A stretch of DNA of 7,329 bases from Pseudonocardiaceae bacterium (GTDB lineage: Bacteria > Actinomycetota > Actinomycetes > Mycobacteriales > Pseudonocardiaceae): contig JAICSB010000153.1 in NCBI GenBank assembly GCA_025937115.1, positions 1 to 7,329 of the forward strand, written 5' to 3'. Numbering within the stretch: position 1 is the stretch's first letter; the number at the start of each line of letters is the position of its first letter. Positions 1-6,202 of the stretch are shown here, one piece after another. Under the pieces are notes generated by a model. It was not told the origin of the DNA. It saw nothing but the letters and a program-made list of their open reading frames with translations, and ran no database searches. Both the position numbers and the translations under genes were made by a program.

Positions 1-1
1 A

Positions 2-274
2 GCCATCCGCCGCGCGCTTGTCGCGCGGGATCGCGGATGTGCGTTTCCGGGCTGCGATCGGCCACCGGGAATGTGTCAGGCGCATCACTGTCGGCACTGG
101 ATCGACAATGGTGAAACCAGCGTCGAGAATTGCGTTCTGCTCTGCGAAACGCATCATCGGCACGTGCACCACACCGGCTGGGAAATCCTTATCCACCACG
201 GCCACGTCGAATTCATCCCACCCGCAATCATCGACCGCACCCGCACCCCACTGCACAACCCACTGCGCTGCTAG
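2..274 (+). CDS. HNH endonuclease, C-terminal part (DUF222/13E12-repeat type), 5' end outside window
   Basis: This is the C-terminal 90 codons of a gene that begins before the window; the frame is open from base 2 to the TAG at 272-274. The translation carries a full HNH/McrA-like zinc module. A CAFPGC knuckle is followed by CQAHHCRHW with the AHH of the first half-site, then [16 protein letters not shown] with the conserved Asn, a second Cys pair and the final His pair. This arrangement is typical of the C-terminus of the mycobacterial 13E12-repeat family, where it follows a DUF222 domain. DUF222 would lie upstream and cannot be seen. The family is multicopy in mycobacteria and its function there is not well defined; nuclease activity is inferred from the HNH fold. 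It converges on the ctaG-like gene with a gap of about 110 bp. Confidence 0.88.
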   Translation, partial: AIRRALVARDRGCAFPGCDRPPGMCQAHHCRHWIDNGETSVENCVLLCETHHRHVHHTGWEILIHHGHVEFIPPAIIDRTRTPLHNPLRC

Positions 275-323
275 TCGGTAGAAGCGACAGCATCGCCGGT
301 TCTCCCGGTCCAACCGAGCACTC

Positions 324-340
324 TCACCGGCCTACGGTGA
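324..340. terminator. Hairpin between convergent genes, possible bidirectional terminator
   Basis: TCACCG and CGGTGA form a perfect 6-bp stem around the 5-nt loop GCCTA. It sits in the middle of the 111-bp gap between the HNH stop (274) and the ctaG-like stop (386), two genes that converge. There is no T-tract on either side, so it is not a canonical intrinsic terminator, although U-less hairpins are common at mycobacterial gene ends. The position is the main support. Nothing else was found in this gap. Confidence 0.3.
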
Positions 341-385
341 CCGATCGTCGTGGGTTTCACCTCGGGCGGCGCCCCTTCGGCCGTT

Positions 386-1435
386 CTACCTGGGGGGTGA
401 GCGTCGGTGCAAGGCAGCCAGCATGCGGTTGTAGGCCTGCCGCGCCTCCTCGTCGTCGTCGACATCGGAACTGACCCCGACGGTCATGTTGTCCGCACCG
501 CGGGAAGCTGACCCGACCCCGGCGAGGGCCTGGCGACGGGCCGATTCCAGCCAGTCGCCGAGCCGAGCTCGGGAGCCGGTGGCGCTCCATTGGGCAACGA
601 CGGCGAGCATCAGCAGCATCATCAGAACGTCGCCACCGACCCACATGATCGCCCCAGACAAGTTCTGGTCCTCAAGCAGGGAGGGACCCCAGCCCGGACG
701 CATCATTGCTGTGCTGGGGGCCAGCGGATAGCTGGTGAGCATCAGCGCCACCCCCACCAGCGTGTCTGCTCCCATCGCCAAGCCGAGCAGGGCGAACCGG
801 ACGATATGCGGCACCGGCCACGGGCTGGCCTCCGAGCCGGCCAACGGCCAGAACATCAGATAACCGCTGACCAGGTACAGGATCTGCTCGCCATGGTGCA
901 CCAGAGGCTGGGTGGCCATTAGTTCCTGGAAACCAGTGAGATGCGTGACTACCAGCGCCGCGGTATAAAAACCCACCGTCAGCACGGGGAAGGTCAACCA
1001 TCGCGCCAGGCGGCTGCTCGGGGAGCGGTTCAACCAGAGCCGGACGGGTTGCCCCCAGATCAGCAACACCGGCACCACCATGATCAACAGGAGATGCTGG
1101 ATCATGTGCACCCACAACAACGCATGCCCGTACGCCTCAATGCTGCTGTGCACCGAAACCAGCAACACCGCAACTCCGGCCAACCAGGACACCGTTGCCC
1201 ACGGCGGCCAGCGCGGCTCGGTCGTCCGCGAACGGCGGACCACGGCGATCAGGTAACCGACCACCGCGAGCGCGGCGAGTACGTCCACGACGGGTGCCGA
1301 GGCCCAAGTCGTCACAGCGGTCTGCCAGGTCAGCGGTGGGATGTCCGGCTCCCCTCTCCCGTAGTGGCCAGCCAAGGCAAGCGTAACGCGACATCCGTGC
1401 AGGTGTACTTTCCGCCGACGAGCGACGCTGCGCAC
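386..1435 (-). CDS. ctaG: Caa3_CtaG-family seven-helix membrane protein (cytochrome c oxidase assembly)
   Basis: About 349 aa if started at the GTG at 1435-1433; a TTG at 1375-1373 would give 329 aa. The open frame continues to an ATG at 1576, but that start lies inside the divergent gene and is rejected. Seven hydrophobic segments are visible at roughly residues 48-66, 80-98, 104-127, 147-163, 181-199, 212-234 and 262-282 (GTG numbering). Family hallmarks are HMIQHLLL in helix 3 (H110, H114), THL (H165), VHHGEQ (H180, H181), and DQNLSGAIMW before the last helix. The soluble tail ends in the acidic DVDDDEEARQAYNRML stretch typical of actinobacterial members. The family is linked to copper delivery to the CuB centre of cytochrome oxidase; many actinobacterial members are known only by homology. 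AGGG lies 6 nt before the GTG, but it also touches the predicted -10, so the start is uncertain. Confidence 0.88.
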   Translation of the reverse strand: MRSVARRRKVHLHGCRVTLALAGHYGRGEPDIPPLTWQTAVTTWASAPVVDVLAALAVVGYLIAVVRRSRTTEPRWPPWATVSWLAGVAVLLVSVHSSIEAYGHALLWVHMIQHLLLIMVVPVLLIWGQPVRLWLNRSPSSRLARWLTFPVLTVGFYTAALVVTHLTGFQELMATQPLVHHGEQILYLVSGYLMFWPLAGSEASPWPVPHIVRFALLGLAMGADTLVGVALMLTSYPLAPSTAMMRPGWGPSLLEDQNLSGAIMWVGGDVLMMLLMLAVVAQWSATGSRARLGDWLESARRQALAGVGSASRGADNMTVGVSSDVDDDEEARQAYNRMLAALHRRSPPR

Positions 1436-1488
1436 GATTTGCCCTAGTATCGCAATTGCAGTTAAAGGGCAGCTGTGGAGGGGGTCCG
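1436..1488. promoter_or_regulatory. Divergent promoter region with overlapping -10 elements and an 8-bp palindrome
   Basis: The 53 bp between the ctaG-like gene and the Nudix-like gene hold back-to-back signals. On the plus strand TAGTAT (1445-1450) is a good -10. On the minus strand nearly the same bases read GATACT (1451-1446), which would start transcription about 4-7 nt before the GTG of the ctaG-like gene, giving an almost leaderless mRNA. GCAATTGC (1452-1459) is a perfect palindrome next to both. GGAGGGG (1477-1483) is a strong ribosome site for the plus-strand GTG at 1489. No convincing -35 is visible for either direction. Assignment is by eye. Confidence 0.4.
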
Positions 1489-1974
1489 GTGCACCCGATT
1501 CAGATTGAGGTGCTACTGCTTTCTGTCTCACGTGGTGATCAGCTGAGATGGCGCGTCGTGGGAGGCGACCTACCACCGGGATGTCGACCCGATGATCGGG
1601 CGCGTGAACTCGCCGGCCTCGGCGCCGACGTTCCTACCGCGACAGTCGTGCATTCGACGTCCTGGCGACCCAACGCAGATGGGCTGATCCTCACTTACGC
1701 AGTCCTGCCGGACCCCGATCCGGCCGAAGGCACCTTGCATGCCGTTCCGGCCGATGTCACAATCGCCTGCTCTGCGGACGCCGCCGCCCCGACCCCGCCG
1801 GCGGTCGCGGTCGAGCACGTCCTAGCCCATGCCCTGCGGCACCTGTCCCTGGTGGCCCGCACCAGCCCGGCGGTCGTAGCGGCAGCCGATTCGCACCCGC
1901 GGCTATGGCACGCTGTGGTTGCCCACACCCCCGATGTGGCAGGTCAGCTCGTCGGCTCCGGAGCTGAGACGTAG
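1489..1974 (+). CDS. Conserved hypothetical protein with a degenerate Nudix-like fold
   Basis: 161 aa. The GTG at 1489 is chosen because GGAGGGG lies 5 nt upstream; the ATG at 1456 is in frame but lies upstream of this ribosome site. The N-terminal half follows the layout of a Nudix domain: a strand (IQIEVLLLSV), a segment ending RWRVVGGDLPPG (G25-G26), then PDDRARELAGLG where the Nudix helix would be, then HSTSWR and LILTYAVLPDP strands. The REuxEExGu glutamates that bind metal are missing; only R39-E40 remains, so pyrophosphohydrolase activity is unlikely. The C-terminal part is Ala/His-rich and helical (VEHVLAHALRHLSLVA). I do not recognise a named family. It ends 18 nt before the next gene on the same strand, so the two are probably co-transcribed. 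A ligand-binding or scaffold role is possible but unsupported. Confidence 0.75.
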   Translation: MHPIQIEVLLLSVSRGDQLRWRVVGGDLPPGCRPDDRARELAGLGADVPTATVVHSTSWRPNADGLILTYAVLPDPDPAEGTLHAVPADVTIACSADAAAPTPPAVAVEHVLAHALRHLSLVARTSPAVVAAADSHPRLWHAVVAHTPDVAGQLVGSGAET

Positions 1975-1992
1975 GTCAAGGGAGATCTCCTC

Positions 1993-3306
1993 GTGCCGCC
2001 TCGCCCTCGACTGCTTGCCATTATGGGATCCGGAGAGACCGCACCGACGATGGCGCGGGTGCATCGCATGCTCGTCGAGCGTCTCGGCGCTGCGCCCGTC
2101 GATGCGGTGCTGCTCGACAGCCCCTACGGCTTTCAGGAAAACGCTGGCGAGATCTCCCTTCGCACGGTCGGCTATTTTCGGAACCTTCAGATTCCTCTCG
2201 ACGTCGCGTCGTGGCCTGCCGCGGTCGATGTGCTGCGCCGCGAGCGGGCATTGGTGCGGGTCAAGGACGCCGATTATGTCTTCGCCGGCCCGGGTAGCCC
2301 CACCTACGCACTCGGGGTATGGGAGCACAGTCGACTGCGAAATGTCCTGGGTGACAAGCTCATCAACGGCGGATGCGTGACCTTCTCCAGCGCGGCGGCG
2401 GCGACCCTGGGAGTCGCGACCGTGCCGGTGTACGAGATCTACAAGGTGGGCGCCACCCCATATTGGGCGCCAGGTCTGGACCTGCTGGCGCAACTCGGGC
2501 TACGTGCTGCGGTGATCCCGCATTTCGACAACGCCGAGGGCGGTACCCACGACACCCGGTTCTGCTACCTCGGCGAGCGCCGACTGCGGCTGATGGAGTC
2601 GCTGCTGGACAGCGATACGGTCGTTCTTGGCGTGGACGAACACACCGCTGCCCTGTTCGACCTCGATGCGGACACCGTGACTGTGCTGGGTCGGGCCGCA
2701 CTCACGGTGCGAAAGCAGGCGGTAAGCACCACATTCCCCTCGGGCGTCACCGTACCGATCGACGAGCTTCGGGCGATCGCCGCCGGTGGCAGGCCAACGA
2801 TCGAGTTTCCGTGCGCCCAACCGCCGGCCGGCGACACGGCTGATCCGCCGCCATCACTGCGCGCGGAGGCCGAACGGCTGGAGTGCGACTTCGACACGGG
2901 TCTACGTAACCGTGACGTGACCGCGGCGGTCACCGCCGTCCTTGAGTTAGAGCAGGCGATCGTCGATTGGTCGGCTGACACCGAGGAGATGGACGGCGTC
3001 GAGCGACCACGGGCGATGCTGCGCCGCATGGTGACGCGACTGGCCGAGCTCGCCGTGGTAGGTGCGCGGGACCCGCGAGAGGCCGTCGCGCCCCTCGTCG
3101 AGACACTCCTCGAGCTGCGGGAGCAGGCCCGCGAAGAAGGTTCATGGACCGTGGCCGACACCCTTCGCGATCGCCTCACCGCAGCCGGAATCGAGGTCCG
3201 CGACACCGCTCAGGGGACTTCCTGGCTGCTCGCGGGCAGGTCCGACACCGAGCCGGGCCAACGCAGTGGCGAACGCGTCCAGGTCAGGCAGTCCGGCGGC
3301 GAGTAA
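1993..3306 (+). CDS. Fusion: S51 peptidase / class I glutamine-amidotransferase-like domain plus CysRS-type C-terminal domain
   Basis: 437 aa, GTG start with AAGGGAG (1978-1984) 8 nt upstream, 18 nt after the Nudix-like gene. Residues 1-250 are a cyanophycinase/PepE (S51)-like domain: [14 protein letters not shown] (7-20), [11 protein letters not shown] (97-107), [12 protein letters not shown] (129-140) in place of the GxSAGA nucleophile elbow with Ser133, then E148 and H177 (IPHFDN). The Ser-acid spacing of 15 matches PepE (Ser120/Asp135/His157). VDEHTA (214-219) is also family-like. A helical linker follows at about 285-355. Residues 360-411 ([42 protein letters not shown]) closely follow the C-terminal domain of cysteinyl-tRNA synthetase. 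The last 26 residues match neither domain and lie antisense to hepT, suggesting read-through past a lost stop. The substrate is unknown; peptide or aminoacyl hydrolysis is a guess. Confidence 0.85.
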   Translation: MPPRPRLLAIMGSGETAPTMARVHRMLVERLGAAPVDAVLLDSPYGFQENAGEISLRTVGYFRNLQIPLDVASWPAAVDVLRRERALVRVKDADYVFAGPGSPTYALGVWEHSRLRNVLGDKLINGGCVTFSSAAAATLGVATVPVYEIYKVGATPYWAPGLDLLAQLGLRAAVIPHFDNAEGGTHDTRFCYLGERRLRLMESLLDSDTVVLGVDEHTAALFDLDADTVTVLGRAALTVRKQAVSTTFPSGVTVPIDELRAIAAGGRPTIEFPCAQPPAGDTADPPPSLRAEAERLECDFDTGLRNRDVTAAVTAVLELEQAIVDWSADTEEMDGVERPRAMLRRMVTRLAELAVVGARDPREAVAPLVETLLELREQAREEGSWTVADTLRDRLTAAGIEVRDTAQGTSWLLAGRSDTEPGQRSGERVQVRQSGGE

Positions 3307-3651
3307 TTCGTGCACCCGACTGTCGTCGATCTCGTCGTAGACGTGCACGAGTCGATTCCGCAGTCCGGCGAGGCCACGGAGCCGCCCGGCCAGCGCGTCC
3401 TCGATGACGGCGTGCTCAGCGAGGATGGTGAAGCTGTCGCCGAAGTCACGCGGGGCCCGCCAACCTTCGGAGGCGATGATGTGATTGGCCAAATCGATGC
3501 AGGTCTGCGCCGCGACTTGAACAAGGTAACGACCGGAGTACACCTCGTGGCGCAGGTATTCGGCGATCGGCAGGTCACGGAGGCGCCGCAGCTCGCGCAG
3601 GTAGCCGGCGAGCAGCTCCAAGCGCTGGTGAATTCGGTCGAGATCAACCAT
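3142..3651 (-). CDS. hepT: HepT-type HEPN toxin (DUF86) of an MntA-HepT module
   Basis: 169 aa, an all-helical HEPN protein. The catalytic/target motif Rx4HxY is intact: R98-NRLV-H103-V-Y105 in [18 protein letters not shown]. The family-typical segment [19 protein letters not shown] (49-67) is also clear. HepT acts as an RNase or tRNA-targeting toxin in studied systems, and the partner MntA blocks it by transferring AMP to the motif tyrosine. The start ATG has AAAGGGG 4 nt upstream inside mntA and overlaps the mntA stop by 8 nt (ATGGTTGA), so the two are translationally coupled. The family normally ends near LARLG (about residue 135). The remaining 33 or so codons are Gly/Pro-rich, match nothing, and are antisense to the S51-CysS gene. 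Confidence 0.92.
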   Translation of the reverse strand: MVDLDRIHQRLELLAGYLRELRRLRDLPIAEYLRHEVYSGRYLVQVAAQTCIDLANHIIASEGWRAPRDFGDSFTILAEHAVIEDALAGRLRGLAGLRNRLVHVYDEIDDSRVHELLAAGLPDLDAFATALARLGVGPAREQPGSPLSGVADLDSGCGEAIAKGVGHGP

Positions 3652-4045
3652 TGAGCCCCTTTGCCGCCACCCGGCGCAGGAATTCGTCGCGGTGTGCTCG
3701 CTGGGTGGGCAGAAAATCGAAGTATTCGCTCCGGGTACGGACTTCGAAGGCGACCCGACCAGGCTCGTCAGCGCTGTACAGCAGCCGGCCCTCCGTCAGT
3801 ATCCGTCCGCGCACCCGCAGCGGCGCGCGCCGCAAGTCGACGAGGTCGACTGTGGGCACCCGCAAAGCCTGAGCCAACCGGTCAGCCAGAGCCGCCTCCG
3901 CGAGCAGATCCAGCGGCCCTCCGGGCATGATTGCGACGTCGGCGTCGCTGGTAGGCCTGTTCCGCCCGGTGGCACGGGAGCCGAAGAGGTAGGCGAACCG
4001 GACGCCTGCGTTAGCGAGCACTCGATCCGCGGCGGACGCGCTCAT
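3644..4045 (-). CDS. mntA: MntA-type minimal nucleotidyltransferase antitoxin
   Basis: 133 aa from the ATG at 4045. The GSx10DxD signature of the family is exact: G22-S23, then ten residues, then D34-A-D36 (LFGSRATGRNRPTSDADVAIM region). A later carboxylate in TVDLVDL (D67 or D70) is suited as the third metal ligand. In characterised pairs MntA adds AMP to the Rx4HxY tyrosine of HepT and so neutralises it. The frame stays open to 4177, but that extension is Arg-rich and unlike the family, so it is not used. No clear Shine-Dalgarno precedes 4045; a GTG at 4021 is an alternative. It comes first in the operon, with hepT overlapping its stop. It could be active, as no key residue is missing. Confidence 0.9.
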   Translation of the reverse strand: MSASAADRVLANAGVRFAYLFGSRATGRNRPTSDADVAIMPGGPLDLLAEAALADRLAQALRVPTVDLVDLRRAPLRVRGRILTEGRLLYSADEPGRVAFEVRTRSEYFDFLPTQRAHRDEFLRRVAAKGLNG

Positions 4046-4291
4046 AGAGCCAGAGCGTACGCGCCCGCGTCTTCGGCGCAGTCCGCCCACAACCGCAACA
4101 TAGTTGAGTGGGTCGTGGCTGTGGTCGGCCCTGTTCCCGGTGGGGCGAAAACGAGGTGCGACCGTGCAAAGTTGCACAGATACAGCTCAGTTCGGTGATC
4201 ATGAGACCACCGCCCCATCCTCCCGAACTAAACAGTAGAGCTGTGCGATCGACCTCAGACGGCGCTGCTGTGGAGCTCGGGGCCTGGAGAG
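4046..4291. other. Non-coding stretch upstream of mntA
   Basis: 246 bp between mntA and the end of the methyltransferase remnant, with no ORF that resembles a protein on either strand. It should hold the mntA-hepT promoter. TATGTT on the minus strand (4102-4097) is a possible -10, without a good -35. The only strong structure is the inverted repeat at 4164-4177, listed separately. Minus-strand ORFs here are short, Arg/Cys-rich and composition-driven. It may also contain decayed 3' sequence of the methyltransferase gene, but I could not recognise any. Confidence 0.5.
4164..4177. repeat. Perfect inverted repeat GTGCAA-AG-TTGCAC, possible operator
   Basis: Two 6-bp arms are exact reverse complements with a 2-nt spacer. 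It is a compact dyad suited to a dimeric DNA-binding protein, about 120 bp upstream of the mntA start. The 2-nt spacer differs from the 9-nt core spacing of the Nur-type element upstream of the GNAT gene, so the two are probably not the same operator. A function in mntA-hepT control is inferred only from position. Confidence 0.35.
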
Positions 4292-4635
4292 CTAGTGCCT
4301 GGACCGCTGTTCGGCCCGCCGGGTTAAGTCCCCGGTGCTGGTGTCGACGTTGTGGAACAACGCGCCGGCCAGGACGACCACGTTCCAGGTATCCGCGTGG
4401 CTGATGTGCTCGTCGAGGAATCCGACGGTGTCGGCCTGGTGGAATCGGGCGTGCGGGCCCTGTTTGCCGTGTTGGGCGCCGGTGAGCGCGACGGGGTCGT
4501 GGTCGACGCCGGTGTAGGTGTCATTCTCGTCGAGGTAGTGGGCCAGGACCGCGGTGCCGCAGCCGAGGTCGAGCAGTTCATGCACGGGCCGCCGGCTCGT
4601 TTTCGGTGCCGGGCTGCACAGAGCACTCGCGCCAT
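4292..4635 (-). pseudogene. Class I SAM-dependent methyltransferase, frameshifted and C-terminally truncated
   Basis: A methyltransferase remnant directly downstream of nas (start ATG at 4635, 7 nt after the nas stop, with GAGG just upstream). The first 17 codons give MARVLCAARHRKRAGGP. The family sequence then continues in another frame from the GTG at 4585: VHELLDLGCGTAVLAHYL (SAM motif I) and YTGVDHDP (motif II acid). One missing C in the short C-run at 4588-4586 (minus strand) would join both frames into one protein. The reading ends after WNVVVLAGALFHNV plus a short unrelated tail at a TAG (4294-4292). That totals about 114 aa against 200 or more usual for the family, so the C-terminal half is absent. 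Its position suggests it once belonged to the nas operon and modified the same product. A sequencing error could explain the frameshift but not the missing C-terminus. Confidence 0.7.
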
Positions 4636-4642
4636 CGTGACC

Positions 4643-5527
4643 TCAGAGCTCTTCAGCATCGGGTGATCGGCAGTCCGGCTGCGACACTTGAGGTTTCTCG
4701 GCGACGACCAGCGAGTTGACCACCTCGGTGTAGGGGTTGAGCACGGCGAGTGGGCGAAACCCGGCCAGGTCGCACAGGGCCAACGGTGCGTACAGCAACG
4801 TCCGCAGCGAGTGCGCGCTGCGCGCGAGCAGCAGCGCTCCAGGTTTCATGTGCTGGTAGAGGTGCTTGATCACCCGTGTCTTGTCCTCGGGGTGCGGTCC
4901 GACCATCGCCGCAAGGCACACCATGTCGTAGTCGGCAACGTCGGTGCAGGCGAGCACGTCAGCACACCGGAAGCGCAGCGAGGAGACGTCCAGCACGGTG
5001 GCCAGCCGCGCGGCCAGCCGGGTGGCCTCCGGGTCGATATCGATGTTGTCGATCTTGGTGTGGCCGTGCCGGCTCGCGAGCAGCAGCGAGCTCAGCGGTA
5101 GGGGACCCGAGCCGACGAACAGCACCCGGCGCGGTATGCGTCCGGTCACTCCGAGCATGGCATGGTGTTCCAGGCGAGTGAGCTGCTCGTAGTTGGCGAA
5201 GTAGGGGAACTCGCGTAGCTCCCGCTGCGGATCGCGACTGGCGATGATCCGCCGCGTCCATACCCGTTCGAGCTCGACCTCGCCCGCCGAGCACAGGCTG
5301 CGCAGCCCCGGGATGATGCGACGGACGTCCGGATTCGCCAGGATCTGTCGGGCGACCTGGTCGTCTTCCGGGTGGGTGGCCAACCTGACCAGCTCGCTGA
5401 ACACCGCGTTCGTGTGAGAGTTGGGCGACAGGGTGGGCAGCGCCGACAGGTCGTGGTGTAGCCGGAGGAGATCAACGACGAACGTCGAGTGCCGCCACTG
5501 CGCCGATCCCGCCGACCAGGCGTTCAT
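4643..5527 (-). CDS. nas: Nicotianamine synthase (NAS family)
   Basis: 294 aa from the ATG at 5527; the frame is open to 5668, but that part lies inside the GNAT gene and is not NAS-like. NAS joins aminobutyrate units from S-adenosylmethionine to make nicotianamine or a related opine-type metallophore in the cytoplasm. Signatures follow plant and archaeal NAS throughout: LSALPTLSPNSHTNAVFSEL near 27-46, E83 in SAGEVELE (by eye the catalytic Glu81 of the archaeal enzyme), FPYFANY (107-113), VLFVGSGPLPLSSLLLAS (135-152), NIDIDPEA, CLAAMVG, HMKPGALLLARSAHSLRTLLY and LNPYTEVVNSLVVAEKP. Length is close to that of the plant enzymes. It overlaps the upstream GNAT gene by 56 nt and is followed after 7 nt by the methyltransferase remnant. 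No opine dehydrogenase of the staphylopine type is present in the window, so the product could be nicotianamine itself or a variant made with another amino acid. Confidence 0.9.
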   Translation of the reverse strand: MNAWSAGSAQWRHSTFVVDLLRLHHDLSALPTLSPNSHTNAVFSELVRLATHPEDDQVARQILANPDVRRIIPGLRSLCSAGEVELERVWTRRIIASRDPQRELREFPYFANYEQLTRLEHHAMLGVTGRIPRRVLFVGSGPLPLSSLLLASRHGHTKIDNIDIDPEATRLAARLATVLDVSSLRFRCADVLACTDVADYDMVCLAAMVGPHPEDKTRVIKHLYQHMKPGALLLARSAHSLRTLLYAPLALCDLAGFRPLAVLNPYTEVVNSLVVAEKPQVSQPDCRSPDAEEL

Positions 5528-6086
5528 CGAAACCGCCGGAGAATCGGACGGTATCGAGCTCGGGAAGTCGGGCGGCGTCGAGCTCGAAGTGGACGGTGTC
5601 CCAGGGATCCGGGCGGGCGTCGAAGACCTCCACAGCGGCAGGGTAAGCCCGCCAGAAGTCCAGGGCACCCGGCGAGGAGGCGTCGGTGTGCAGGCATACC
5701 ACGTTGTACCCGCCCGGACCGAGAGCCCACTGGGTCGCGGCAGTAACCAGCGCGCGCCCCGCCCCGCGGCGCCGCCGCTCCCGCACGATCCACACCCTGG
5801 CCAACTGGCCGGTCTGCTGTGCGGCGTAGCGGCGACCCAACCACGCAGGCGAGGGTGGGCAGGCCGGACCGCCCGGCTTGACCATGGTGGTCCCGGCGAA
5901 CGCCCCGTCGAGCTCAGCGACGAACAGCGCCCACCCCGCCCGGTCCATATAGGTCCCGGCCAGATCGTCGACGTCGTGGTGCCAGCGCTGGTGGTAGCCG
6001 CGCAAGCCCTCGTCCAAAACCCGCCGCATGTGCTCCTCGCAGACCTCCAAGTCTTCCTTGCACGCCAGCCGCACTACGAGCGTCAT
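5472..6086 (-). CDS. GNAT-family N-acetyltransferase
   Basis: 204 aa, ATG at 6086 with GGGAGA (minus strand, 6098-6093) 6 nt upstream. It is the first gene of the minus-strand operon and overlaps nas by 56 nt, implying coupled expression. The acetyl-CoA site is clear: LARVWIVRERRRRGAGRAL (95-113) holds motif A with the R/Q-x-x-G-x-G pyrophosphate loop (RRRGAG, 105-110). YNVVCLHTDASSPGALDFWRAYP (127-149) is the usual strand beta-6/helix end, with an aromatic-rich DFWRAY. The N-terminal VRLACKEDLEVCEEHMRRV matches the family beta-1/alpha-1. The acceptor is not predictable from sequence. Given the tight coupling to nas, acetylation of the metallophore, or of a precursor or competing amine, is a reasonable inference; an unrelated small-molecule or protein target cannot be excluded. 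Confidence 0.88.
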   Translation of the reverse strand: MTLVVRLACKEDLEVCEEHMRRVLDEGLRGYHQRWHHDVDDLAGTYMDRAGWALFVAELDGAFAGTTMVKPGGPACPPSPAWLGRRYAAQQTGQLARVWIVRERRRRGAGRALVTAATQWALGPGGYNVVCLHTDASSPGALDFWRAYPAAVEVFDARPDPWDTVHFELDAARLPELDTVRFSGGFDERLVGGIGAVAALDVRR

Positions 6087-6106
6087 CGAAGTTCTCCCGC
6101 CGGTCT

Positions 6107-6141
6107 GTTGCTAGAATAGGGCAACTGCAAAAATAGTGTAA
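6107..6141 (-). promoter_or_regulatory. GNAT-nas operon promoter with Nur-box-like inverted repeat
   Basis: On the minus strand TTACAC (6141-6136) and TATTCT (6118-6113) form a -35/-10 pair with a 17-bp spacer, ending about 27 bp before the GNAT start. The inverted repeat GTTGC (6107-6111), nine bases, GCAAC (6121-6125) spans the -10, so a bound protein would block RNA polymerase. Its core TTGC-N9-GCAA equals the spacing of the Streptomyces Nur box (tTGCaa-N5-ttGCAA), the operator of the nickel-sensing Fur-family repressor; the less conserved inner aa/tt are not present. Repression when nickel is plentiful is inferred. Confidence 0.5.
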
Positions 6142-6202
6142 CTTCTGGCGAGGAAATGCCGATATATGTTGCGGGCGGTGTCGCAGAACAGGAGACCTTG
6201 CG

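Noticed and set aside
941..1447. 168-aa plus-strand ORF rich in His, Gln and Arg
   Set aside because: Antisense to transmembrane segments of the CtaG-like protein.
1903..2493. 196-aa minus-strand ORF
   Set aside because: Antisense to the start of the S51-CysS gene and the end of the Nudix-like gene; no recognisable motif or start signals.
2565..3206. 213-aa minus-strand ORF rich in Ser and Arg
   Set aside because: Antisense to the well-supported S51-CysS gene; composition reflects GC-rich codon positions and no domain is visible.
4046..4177. N-terminal extension of mntA to an ATG at 4177
   Set aside because: Arg-rich and unlike minimal nucleotidyltransferases; the ATG falls at the edge of the GTGCAA dyad.
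3692..4198. 168-aa plus-strand ORF
   Set aside because: Antisense to mntA, whose motifs are exact; no domain.
5528..5668. N-terminal extension of nas to an ATG at 5668
   Set aside because: Ser/Pro-rich, unlike NAS, and lies wholly within the GNAT gene; ATG at 5527 fits the family N-terminus.
5421..6119. 232-aa plus-strand ORF
   Set aside because: Complement of the GNAT gene and of the nas start; low-complexity Arg/Pro/Gly composition typical of a shadow frame.
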